In this document: positions 1 through 5,770 of the stretch, piece after piece | Position numbering within the stretch: the stretch's first letter is position 1 | How the letters are laid out: each line of letters starts with the position of its first letter | Source: an uncultured Verrucomicrobiota bacterium | Lineage (GTDB): Bacteria; Verrucomicrobiota; Verrucomicrobiae; Opitutales; Opitutaceae | Length of the DNA stretch: 5,770 bases | Assembly: GCA_946482165.1 (NCBI GenBank) | Contig: CAMLQS010000326.1 | Location: 1-5,770 of the forward strand | Reading direction: 5' to 3' | The notes under the pieces: generated by a model | What the model was told of the DNA's origin: nothing | Seen by the model: only the letters and a program-made list of their open reading frames with translations | Database searches by the model: none | Made by a program: the position numbers and the translations under genes

Positions 1-11
1 CCTCCCTTCCC

Positions 12-197
12 GTGTCCAACCCCGACGACAAACTCCGCCTCCTCCGCATCGCCATGTGGCTCCTTCTTGGCGCCGCGCTGCTCGTTCTGGTGCTCCCGCT
101 CCCCATCCCGCTCCCGCTGCGCATGGCCGTCGCAAGCACCGACCTCGTCGCCGCCTCCGTCGTCTGGCTCGCCTGGCGCCAGCGCTCCGCAAAATAG
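12..197 (+). CDS. small two-helix membrane protein, function unknown
   Basis: A 61-residue reading frame starting at GTG and ending at TAG (195-197). Residues 13-28 are a strongly hydrophobic helix. Residues 29-36 are a Leu/Pro-rich turn (PLPIPLPL). Residues 38-55 form a second hydrophobic helix containing Asp44. The N-terminus (SNPDDKLRLLR) is charged and the C-terminus is basic (RQRSAK), so a helical hairpin with both ends in the cytoplasm is the simplest topology. By hand count only about 7 of 61 codons end in A or T, which fits a real gene in a high-GC genome. No Shine-Dalgarno sequence precedes the GTG, and the frame stays open to the left edge (codons for S-L-P), so the true start may lie outside the window. 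It converges on the TerD-domain gene. I do not recognise a named family. It is too small for a known transporter and could be an accessory subunit or an orphan membrane peptide. Confidence 0.6.
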   Translation: MSNPDDKLRLLRIAMWLLLGAALLVLVLPLPIPLPLRMAVASTDLVAASVVWLAWRQRSAK

Positions 198-373
198 CCG
201 CCCCGCGCCCATTCCGCACCGGCCGTCGCCATATATCCAGCTACGCCGGAAATATTGCTTCTCGAAACGCATCCTCCTTGGTCGCCCCCCCTCGCGCCGC
301 TTGTCCCCGCTTTTCGCGAGCTTAAGCGTCCGCTGGATAACCACCGAAAACATCGGCGCCGCGCGTTAATGTG
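198..373. other. convergent intergenic gap, no clear element
   Basis: This gap separates the 3' ends of two convergent genes. A bidirectional terminator would be expected, but I find only short imperfect pairings: CCGA/TCGG around a 5-nt loop at 344-356, and a 5-bp CTCGC/GCGGG pairing (one G-U) on the minus strand around 309-323. Neither is followed by a T-run on the relevant strand. A run of seven C lies near 285-291. Termination here may be Rho-dependent, or the stop signals may be too weak to see by eye. Confidence 0.5.
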
Positions 374-2431
374 TCACAAAAATTCGGCCGAGATCCGATC
401 AAGATCGAAGGGAGTGACACCGCCATCGACCGCGAAAACAGACTCGGCCGCCTCACGGGTAGCCACCGCTTCGCCACGAGCCCGAATGTGCAACTCGAAG
501 AGCCGGTGCAGCGACGGCTTTCGCAGTCCCAACACGGATCGCAGCATGAGCGAAACGCCCGAAAGATTATTCGCCAGGTTGTTCCAATAAGGATGGCTGC
601 GCAGGGCGACATCCGCCCAGACAACCCGCTTCGCCTGCAGATCGAAAATCGCCGGCAAACAGACCTGGGTGTTTGAAGAAATATCCACTTTATCTTGAAC
701 CGTGCGCGGCTCGAACACCTCGCCGGAACCCGCCGCCTGCCTCGCCATCCAGCCGGCGAAACATTCGGGCAGATCGCAGTAGGGCTGCATCGTGAAGCTA
801 TTGATCGACATCACGACGTAACGAGCCCCACCGGCCATCGTGCGCTCGATGTCGAGGTCGATGAATTCCGAGGCCCCTTTCGGAGCGTCGACGATATCGC
901 CGCTGTGGCAGCCCCCAAGGGCCTTCAGATTATAGTAGGAGACAACGTCCACGTAGCGGAAATTTTCGTCGAAGAGCCCCGCGGACAAATCGATGTCGGT
1001 CCGCGCGGAACCGTTTTTCCACCAAATGAAAAAACGCAGCACCTTGCCATCGGGCAGGGGCAGACGGCTGCCGCGCACCAGGGTGCGCAAGGCTTTGGCG
1101 GCCGACCGTTGGGAGAAGGGAACCGGAAAATCCTTCAGCCGCGGATCGAGAAAGCACTTCCCCAGCGAGGGCAGCTTCGCAAAGCGCGAGAGCAAGGTTG
1201 CCTCGCAACTCGCAACGATCGCCTCGCCGCATCCGTCGGGAAGGACAGGCAAATCGTCGGGGACAGCCTGCACTCTGGCCACATCACCCTTCGGGAAAAA
1301 CACGCGGAGTCCGTCGCTTTTTTGCCGGTGGGCGAAATGCGTCATCGCTTGGAGCAAGACGGGAGTCGAAACCTGCTCAGCCACCCGTGCGAAGGTCGAC
1401 ACGACGATCCCGGGCTCCCGCGCGGAACGCAGCAGATGATCGAGGCGACGAGCCAGTTCGCCAGGGCGCGACCGCAGAAGCGCCACCGCCGCGGCCCCGT
1501 CGCCCGCGAGAAAATGCCGTTCCACCGCCGAATTGAAGGTCTCGAAGTGCCGATCGTTTCTTAGCACGTCGAAAGCAACTGCGGTCTTGGGGAACTCCTT
1601 CGCGTATTCGCCTGGATGAAGACGTTCGCCCAGACGGATCCAACGCCCCTTCCAGCGCAGCATGTCTTCCGTGGGATCCGGAACGCGCTCGACCCACGAC
1701 AGCAGCCGGCGACGCTCGCTCCGCCGGAACTTCGCGAACTTGGCGGGCTCGGCCAGGGACGGATCACCCTCGCTAAAAGCCGCGGCCAATCGCAGCACGT
1801 CGGTCGGGGTTTTCATCCGCGTGGCCAACCACTCGCCACCAAAGCGGGTATTCTTCAGCAACGCCGCCCCCGCCACCGCGAGATTCTCCTTGTGGGCGAT
1901 ATCGACGGGAAGCAGTCGCTCGATTCCTTCGCGATACTGGCTCACGAACCATTCGACATCCTTCTTGTCCTGCGCAGACAACGAGGTCTTGGCCGAAACC
2001 AGCAGGGTGAAAATCCGTTCGAACTCTTCGCGCGAACCCAGGGAAATCACCTTCGGAGCACTCTCGTCCAATAGAGGCGTGCGCTCTCTTTTCTCGAAGG
2101 GGATAAGCTTGTTCGTGCAGTAGTGGATGATCGCGTTCCAATAGAGCTCGACCCTTGAAAGCTCCATGACCTGCGCAGGAAAATTCGGATAGAAGGGGTT
2201 AAAGGCGCGATGTGCGCCGACCATCTCCCGTAACGTGGAGACGAGGTCCTTGTAGAACGTTTCGATCTTCGGGAGCGAAAGCGTGGTCAGCCTCTGACAA
2301 ACCTCGGGAGCGAGAACAAAGCCCAGGCTTTCGATATTTCTTTGGAGAGCTGCGATGACTTCGATGGCGGTTTCGCCGTCTCCCTCCGGGACGATGACCT
2401 TCAAGCGCCGGCGAAGATAAATGGAGTTCAT
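374..2431 (-). CDS. TerD-domain protein with long N-terminal region
   Basis: Encodes 685 residues with no signal peptide or membrane helix, so probably cytoplasmic. Residues about 465-680 are a TerD-family domain: RTDIDLSAGLFDE (477-489) matches the TerD DxDxSAFLLD signature, followed by SYYNL (498-502), HSGDI (509-513), GARYVV (535-540) and DLPECFAGWM (553-562). TerD domains are calcium-binding beta-sandwiches linked to tellurite, phage and oxidative stress responses. Residues 1-460 are mostly charged and helix-prone, with conserved-looking blocks LGERLHPGEY (267-276) and RPGELARRLDHLLR (322-335). I recall these from long TerD-fusion proteins in many bacteria, whose function is not established. 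The start is well fixed: an in-frame TGA lies directly before the ATG, so nothing upstream is possible in this frame. No Shine-Dalgarno sequence is visible (TTTCTTGA precedes the ATG), and a strong hairpin ends 10 nt upstream. The frame is intact. No terB, terC or terZ homologue lies within the window. Confidence 0.88.
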   Translation of the reverse strand: MNSIYLRRRLKVIVPEGDGETAIEVIAALQRNIESLGFVLAPEVCQRLTTLSLPKIETFYKDLVSTLREMVGAHRAFNPFYPNFPAQVMELSRVELYWNAIIHYCTNKLIPFEKRERTPLLDESAPKVISLGSREEFERIFTLLVSAKTSLSAQDKKDVEWFVSQYREGIERLLPVDIAHKENLAVAGAALLKNTRFGGEWLATRMKTPTDVLRLAAAFSEGDPSLAEPAKFAKFRRSERRRLLSWVERVPDPTEDMLRWKGRWIRLGERLHPGEYAKEFPKTAVAFDVLRNDRHFETFNSAVERHFLAGDGAAAVALLRSRPGELARRLDHLLRSAREPGIVVSTFARVAEQVSTPVLLQAMTHFAHRQKSDGLRVFFPKGDVARVQAVPDDLPVLPDGCGEAIVASCEATLLSRFAKLPSLGKCFLDPRLKDFPVPFSQRSAAKALRTLVRGSRLPLPDGKVLRFFIWWKNGSARTDIDLSAGLFDENFRYVDVVSYYNLKALGGCHSGDIVDAPKGASEFIDLDIERTMAGGARYVVMSINSFTMQPYCDLPECFAGWMARQAAGSGEVFEPRTVQDKVDISSNTQVCLPAIFDLQAKRVVWADVALRSHPYWNNLANNLSGVSLMLRSVLGLRKPSLHRLFELHIRARGEAVATREAAESVFAVDGGVTPFDLDRISAEFL

Positions 2432-2441
2432 TCAAGAAAGG

Positions 2442-2483
2442 CGCCGATCCGCCACGTTCATTTGGATTCGTGGCGAACCGGCG
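2442..2483 (-). promoter_or_regulatory. strong 15-bp leader hairpin before the TerD gene
   Basis: In the minus-strand transcript the arm 2483-2469 (CGCCGGUUCGCCACG) pairs with 2456-2442 (CGUGGCGGAUCGGCG) around the 12-nt loop AAUCCAAAUGAA. All 15 positions pair, 13 as Watson-Crick and two as G-U wobbles. In the opposite transcript those two positions become A-C mismatches, so the fold suits RNA read toward the TerD gene. The hairpin ends 10 nt before the ATG, within the normal ribosome footprint, and is followed by CCUUUCUU. It could repress translation initiation, act as an imperfect intrinsic terminator or attenuator, or be a DNA operator (the inner seven bases of each arm form a perfect inverted repeat). 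The pairing is seen directly; the role is inferred. Confidence 0.6.
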
Positions 2484-2485
2484 GG

Positions 2486-2515
2486 ATAAGCGGAAAGCGG
2501 AAGCCCTATTTTCAA
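2486..2515 (-). promoter_or_regulatory. weak promoter candidate for the TerD gene
   Basis: On the minus strand TTGAAA (2515-2510), one base off the TTGACA -35 consensus, is followed after 18 nt by GCTTAT (2491-2486), which matches only three of six bases of TATAAT. It lies in the one unpaired, A/T-richer part of the intergenic gap, between the upstream structures and the leader hairpin, where a promoter would be expected. A transcript from here would include the hairpin. The -10 match is poor and this remains a guess. Confidence 0.2.
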
Positions 2516-2553
2516 GTTAGAAGGAAGGACCTCCATAGCCGCTGAAATGTCGA

Positions 2554-2577
2554 TGAGCGGACGCCGGGCCCCGCTCA
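2554..2577 (-). repeat. 7-bp GC-rich inverted repeat
   Basis: TGAGCGG (2577-2571 on the minus strand) pairs perfectly with CCGCTCA (2560-2554) around a 10-nt loop GGCCCGGCGT. It lies 11 nt beyond the three-way-junction element and could belong to the same structured RNA or be a separate 3'-UTR hairpin of the rhamnosidase mRNA. No T-run follows, so it is not a standard intrinsic terminator. Confidence 0.4.
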
Positions 2578-2588
2578 AGCCCTCATCT

Positions 2589-2636
2589 CCGGCGCGTTCC
2601 GCAGAACAGCTGACTTTCCAGTCAGGTTTACGCCGG
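2589..2636 (-). promoter_or_regulatory. 48-nt three-way-junction RNA with GNRA and UNCG loops
   Basis: Read on the minus strand, an outer stem CCGGCG (2636-2631) / CGCCGG (2594-2589) encloses two perfect hairpins. The first is CUGACU-GGAA-AGUCAG (2625-2610), with a GNRA tetraloop. The second is GUUC-UGCG-GAAC (2607-2596), with a UNCG tetraloop on its preferred C-G closing pair. Only 8 of the 48 nt lie in junction linkers (UAAAC, CU and G). The complementary strand would have UUCC and CGCA loops, neither a stable class, so the fold favours RNA from the minus strand. It starts 49 nt after the rhamnosidase stop codon. It could be a 3'-UTR stability or termination element, a cis-regulatory leader of the TerD gene, or part of a small RNA. 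It matches no named RNA family I can recall. Confidence 0.5.
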
Positions 2637-2685
2637 GAAACACGGCCTCCGCATTCACCGCCCAGCGGGCCCGGCTCCGTCGCCA

Positions 2686-5600
2686 TCAAGGGAGAGCCGA
2701 GGCATTTTCGCGAACAAGGGTGTGTTCGCCAGATCCGACGCCATCGATCACGAGATAATCGCCCTCGACTCTCGCAACAACCCGCTCGCCGTCGACAGAG
2801 AGAACCGGCTCGGCTACGGCCCCCTTCGGCAGGGCTACTCGCGCGGTGACGTTGACGGGGAGTTTCACACGCAGTTCGTAGGCCCCCGCCTCGCGTTTCC
2901 ACGCGACCGAGATCGTCCCGCGATCGGTGGCGATGCGGCCCCGCGCCCAGGTCGGCTTCTCGCCGAAATCGAGCGGCTTGATCAGCACTCGCTCATACTG
3001 CGGCGCCAGCGGACGAATCCCGAGCACGTAGCGCACGTATCCGTCCAGACCCGCCGCGCCCCAGGCATGTGAAAGGCTGTCCCCCGTGACGTCGGCATCC
3101 CAAGACTCCCACGTGGCCGTCGCCCCGCGCGCGAGCGAGCGCGCCCAGCCGGGCTGCTTCTCGTTCGTGAAAAGATCGAGCAATGCCTCGCCCTCCCCGC
3201 TCTCGCCCAACGCGCGCACGAGCCAGCTCACCGTGACCATGCCCACGCTCATGCCCTTTCGCTTCACCTGTTCGACCACCGCGGCGCGGCGCTCCTCCGG
3301 CACGATGCCGAGGGCGAGCGGAAACATGTTCGCGTGCTGCGACGCATGCGCGCTCTGGACGCCTTCCGCCGACAGACCGTCGACATAAAGCCCGTCCGCC
3401 CCGAGGAGCCGCGTGTTGATCGCGGTTTTCAACGCCTCGGCCCGCGCCCGGTAGGCGTCGCGGTCGGCGCTCTCGCCAAGCTCGGCGGCGATCCTTGAGA
3501 TCAGGTCGAAGTCGGCGTATGCCCAGCCGTTGATCACCGTGCGTGCGGCGGTGTTCATATCGTAACCGAAGCGCATCGATGCCGGCCAATCGACGATGCC
3601 GAATTCGTAGGCGCCCGATCCGCCGGTGAGGTTCGTGACGAGACCGGTCGCGGGATCGATGTGCCGCGCCACGTAGTCGGCGACGTCCTTCGACTTCCCG
3701 TAGTTCGCGCGCAGAAACGCGCGGTCGCCCGTTTCCAAATAATAGGCCCAAGCCCAGACGAGAAAGGCCTGCGTGAAATCGGGAATGTCGCGGGCGCCGT
3801 CCTTGTTCGGATACACCGCGTTGATGCGCCCGCGATCCTCGGGCTTCGACCAGTGCTGCTCCATCGAGCGAAGAAACTCGGAGAGCGCCCGCCGCGAAAG
3901 AGCGCGTTCATTCAACACCGGCATCGCGACGGCGCTTTGCACGGCGCCATCCAGGAGGAACCCGCCCTTCTCCCGGGTCGGCGTGTCGACGAACTCCTCC
4001 TGCGCACAGGTGAAAATCGAATGCTTCATCAGCTCCCACACCGCGTTCAGCGTGGCGTCGGACGACGCGAACTCCGACGCGTGCTTGTCGAGCCGGCTGT
4101 GGCGCACGACAAACGAGAAGTTTTCCGGCGTCACCGGCATGGGCGCGTTGTCGATTTGAAAGTAACGCATGCCAAGATACTCGGCCGGTTCGAACACGAA
4201 CGCGCCGCCATCGAGGATGGCCCGATACTCCATGAGCGTGGACTGCGACTTCGCGTCCTTCGCAATCTCGCCCGACTCGCCAAGCAGATCCGCGCCGCGC
4301 ATCGCGACGACCGTGCCGGACGCTCCGCCGGAAAAACGAATGCGAGGCTGGCCCGCGTAAGTCTTGCCCAGGTCGACGAGGTATTTGCCGTCGCCCAGCT
4401 TCTTGATGGAGGCCGGCGCGATTACGCTTTCCTCGATGCGCGTGAGGTCGGGATAAAGCCCGCCGGTCCACGGCGCCGTCGGTTGCGGGCCGACGACCGT
4501 CGCGACCGGCCACGAGGCATCGTCGAAGCCCGGCGCGGTCCAATCGGAAAGCAATTTTCGCGCATCGATCCGCTCGACGTAGCCGACACCCTCCCCGCGG
4601 TTGCGATGCACGAGATCCTCCAGGACCCAGGCCTCGGCCCTCGCCTGACGCCAAGTGCCGTCGGTTCCGATGACGCTCGTCTCACCATCGGCGTGCTCGA
4701 TCACGATTTTCGCGATGAGTCCGCGCTCACCCGCCACGCGCCCTTGGCCGCCGCCGAACCAGTGGGTGAACACCGCGAACTGGTTCGCCGAGCCCGCGCG
4801 CAGCAGCGCGGTGATGTCGTGCGCGTTGTAGTATTGGTATTGTGGATGCTGGTAGGCCGGCCCCTTTCCAACGAGCGCGCCGTTCACGTGCAGCGCGTAT
4901 TTGTGCGTCGCCGAAATGTAGGCGATGGCGCGCCGGATGGGCTTGGCGGGCAACACGGTCTGTTTGCGGAAAAAAGTGTAATCGTCGGCTTCTTTGCTCT
5001 CGCGGCGAATCCACGCGGCGCCGGCCCAATCCTCGTTGGCGAGCAAGCCGACATCGAAGGTCGCGGGCGCGGAGAACGCGCCGGGCCGCCCGTCCTTGTC
5101 CCTGGTGCGAACGGTCCAAAAGTAGCGTCGTCCGCTCTTCAACCCTGGGCCGCCGAAAGGGACGTGATTCTGGACTCGGCCGGCGACTTCGCCGCTGTCC
5201 CAGACATCCGCGCTCTCCTTCACCAACAACTCCGCCGAGGTCGCGACGAGGATTCGGTAACGCGTCTGGATTTCGTTCTGATCGGGATCTTCGACATACC
5301 AGCCGAAGGCGACGTCCGCCCCGGTGCCGATCGGATTCACGACGTCGTTGACCCGCAGATTGGAGGGCGATCCCGGAGGAGTCCCCGCCGCGGAGGGAAG
5401 CGGCTTCAGATCATCGGGCGCGCCGGGATCGGACGCGCGAAGTTCGATGCGGCCGAGGACGCCGTTTCCATGATGCGACGGCGGAGCGCCCATCCCATCG
5501 GGTGCGGCGGCGGGCGGCGTCTTTCTATTGTCGATGCAAAGAGTCAGGCGCTGGCGACCGGGCTTGATGTCCGCGGTCAGATCGAATGCCGCGCTCGAGA

Positions 5601-5770
5601 TCGATCCGTCCTGCGAGTCGACCTCGGTCTCGTCTACCCAAACCGTGGCGGTCTGCGTGTGCTCGAGAAACAGCAGGATGCGTTTGCCGCGCCACGACTC
5701 CGGGATCTCCACCTCGCGCTGATACCATGCCGCGCCGAGATAGGCCGTGGTGCCCGGCAAAGCCATGCGT
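2686..5770 (-). CDS. GH78 alpha-L-rhamnosidase, N-terminus cut by window edge
   Basis: At least 1026 residues. Numbering is from Met at 5766, but the frame is open to the edge and the first residues (ALPGTTAYLGAAWYQREVEIP) are mid-domain, so the real start and any signal peptide lie to the right. Domains in order: GH2-like sugar-binding jelly roll, about 1-112 (WYQREVEIP, VWVDE, NGVLGRIELRASDP); Fn3-like, 135-239 (YRILVA, YFWTVRTRD); rhamnosidase N domain, about 265-445 (YALHVNG, YQYYNAHDIT); beta-sandwich, 450-555; (alpha/alpha)6 catalytic barrel, 560-918; C-terminal beta-sandwich, 920-1015. Asp594, Glu599 and Asp606 in DTPTREKGGFLLD keep the 0/+5/+12 spacing of the GH78 catalytic cluster, and Glu887 in ATWESWD fits the partner acid. 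The expected reaction is hydrolysis of terminal alpha-L-rhamnose with inversion, from pectic or other polysaccharides or glycosides, probably outside the cytoplasm. The frame is intact, with no internal stops. Substrate cannot be told from sequence. Confidence 0.92.
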   Translation of the reverse strand, partial: RMALPGTTAYLGAAWYQREVEIPESWRGKRILLFLEHTQTATVWVDETEVDSQDGSISSAAFDLTADIKPGRQRLTLCIDNRKTPPAAAPDGMGAPPSHHGNGVLGRIELRASDPGAPDDLKPLPSAAGTPPGSPSNLRVNDVVNPIGTGADVAFGWYVEDPDQNEIQTRYRILVATSAELLVKESADVWDSGEVAGRVQNHVPFGGPGLKSGRRYFWTVRTRDKDGRPGAFSAPATFDVGLLANEDWAGAAWIRRESKEADDYTFFRKQTVLPAKPIRRAIAYISATHKYALHVNGALVGKGPAYQHPQYQYYNAHDITALLRAGSANQFAVFTHWFGGGQGRVAGERGLIAKIVIEHADGETSVIGTDGTWRQARAEAWVLEDLVHRNRGEGVGYVERIDARKLLSDWTAPGFDDASWPVATVVGPQPTAPWTGGLYPDLTRIEESVIAPASIKKLGDGKYLVDLGKTYAGQPRIRFSGGASGTVVAMRGADLLGESGEIAKDAKSQSTLMEYRAILDGGAFVFEPAEYLGMRYFQIDNAPMPVTPENFSFVVRHSRLDKHASEFASSDATLNAVWELMKHSIFTCAQEEFVDTPTREKGGFLLDGAVQSAVAMPVLNERALSRRALSEFLRSMEQHWSKPEDRGRINAVYPNKDGARDIPDFTQAFLVWAWAYYLETGDRAFLRANYGKSKDVADYVARHIDPATGLVTNLTGGSGAYEFGIVDWPASMRFGYDMNTAARTVINGWAYADFDLISRIAAELGESADRDAYRARAEALKTAINTRLLGADGLYVDGLSAEGVQSAHASQHANMFPLALGIVPEERRAAVVEQVKRKGMSVGMVTVSWLVRALGESGEGEALLDLFTNEKQPGWARSLARGATATWESWDADVTGDSLSHAWGAAGLDGYVRYVLGIRPLAPQYERVLIKPLDFGEKPTWARGRIATDRGTISVAWKREAGAYELRVKLPVNVTARVALPKGAVAEPVLSVDGERVVARVEGDYLVIDGVGSGEHTLVRENASALP

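Larger units (their letters stand above)
2432..2536 (-). other. possible 34-codon leader frame abutting the TerD gene
   Basis: An ATG at 2536-2534 opens a 34-codon frame (MEVLPSNLK...VADRRLS) that ends in a TGA at 2434-2432, immediately followed by the ATG of the TerD-domain gene. A second in-frame ATG in the hairpin loop would give a 9-codon version, MNVADRRLS. There is no good Shine-Dalgarno sequence and no recognisable homology, and the same frame is open far upstream as a shadow of the rhamnosidase gene, so it may be chance. It is listed because translation of it would melt the leader hairpin and deliver ribosomes exactly to the TerD start. Confidence 0.2.

Noticed and set aside
695..1564. 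289-codon open frame on the plus strand inside the TerD gene
   Set aside because: It lies wholly antisense to a well-supported coding gene and reads as low-complexity His/Arg/Gly-rich protein without domains, typical of shadow frames in GC-rich DNA.
374..2431. TerD gene as horizontally acquired because of lower GC3
   Set aside because: Hand count gives about 30 of its first 100 codons ending in A/T. The 3' part of the rhamnosidase gene reaches a similar share (about 28 of 104), so the contrast is not convincing.
2589..2636. Integron attC-like or REP-type site
   Set aside because: The fold lacks the attC core consensus (RYYYAAC/GTTRRRY pairing), and no second copy is seen in the window, so it is better treated as a single RNA structure.
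2673..2698. GGCTC/GAGCC pairing across the rhamnosidase stop codon, and a GCCC/GGGC hairpin at 2660-2670
   Set aside because: The stems are only 4-5 bp in very GC-rich sequence with no T-run, so they are expected by chance.
3126..3145. GCGCGC...GCGCGC palindrome
   Set aside because: It encodes the Ala-Arg-Ser-Leu-Ala-Arg-Gly stretch just before the catalytic ATWESWD motif. Arg/Ala codons at high GC explain it.
2993..3751. 252-codon open frame in another minus-strand frame inside the rhamnosidase gene; a similar 248-codon one at 3908-4654
   Set aside because: Both translate to Arg-rich, domain-free sequence and overlap a continuous, motif-bearing GH78 frame. They are shadows produced by high GC.

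Overview
This is a GC-rich bacterial window with three protein genes, none preceded by a recognisable Shine-Dalgarno sequence where the upstream region is visible. The large minus-strand gene encodes a GH78 alpha-L-rhamnosidase-type enzyme with an extra GH2-like N-terminal sugar-binding module and a fibronectin-III-like module. That architecture, the codon bias and the missing Shine-Dalgarno sequences suggest a Verrucomicrobiota member, perhaps Opitutaceae. This is an inference from remembered family resemblance, not a proven assignment.

Layout, left to right. Positions 12-197 (+) hold a small two-helix membrane protein of unknown function, possibly starting further left. Positions 198-373 are a short convergent gap with no convincing terminator. 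Positions 374-2431 (-) encode a 685-residue cytoplasmic protein: a long N-terminal region of unknown function, then a C-terminal TerD-family (tellurium-resistance/stress) domain. Positions 2432-2685 are a 254-base intergenic region. Positions 2686 to the right edge (-) encode the rhamnosidase, whose N-terminus, and any signal peptide, lie outside the window.

The rhamnosidase and the TerD-domain gene point the same way, but the gap between them looks too long and too structured for simple co-translation. Read as minus-strand RNA, the gap contains: (i) a compact 48-nt three-way junction whose two inner hairpins are closed by a GNRA and a UNCG tetraloop; (ii) a 7-bp GC-rich hairpin 11 nt further on; (iii) a weak promoter candidate; and (iv) a 15-bp hairpin with no mismatches (two G-U wobbles) that ends 10 nt before the TerD gene's ATG. 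The pairing in (i) and (iv) favours the minus-strand transcript over its complement. A 34-codon open frame also runs through (iv) and stops immediately before the TerD start codon.

Functionally, the rhamnosidase would release terminal alpha-L-rhamnose from plant or microbial polysaccharides or glycosides. The TerD-domain protein belongs to a stress-associated family of unknown mechanism. Nothing in the sequence ties the two functions together. The least ordinary material is the structured intergenic leader, followed by the TerD-fusion protein.
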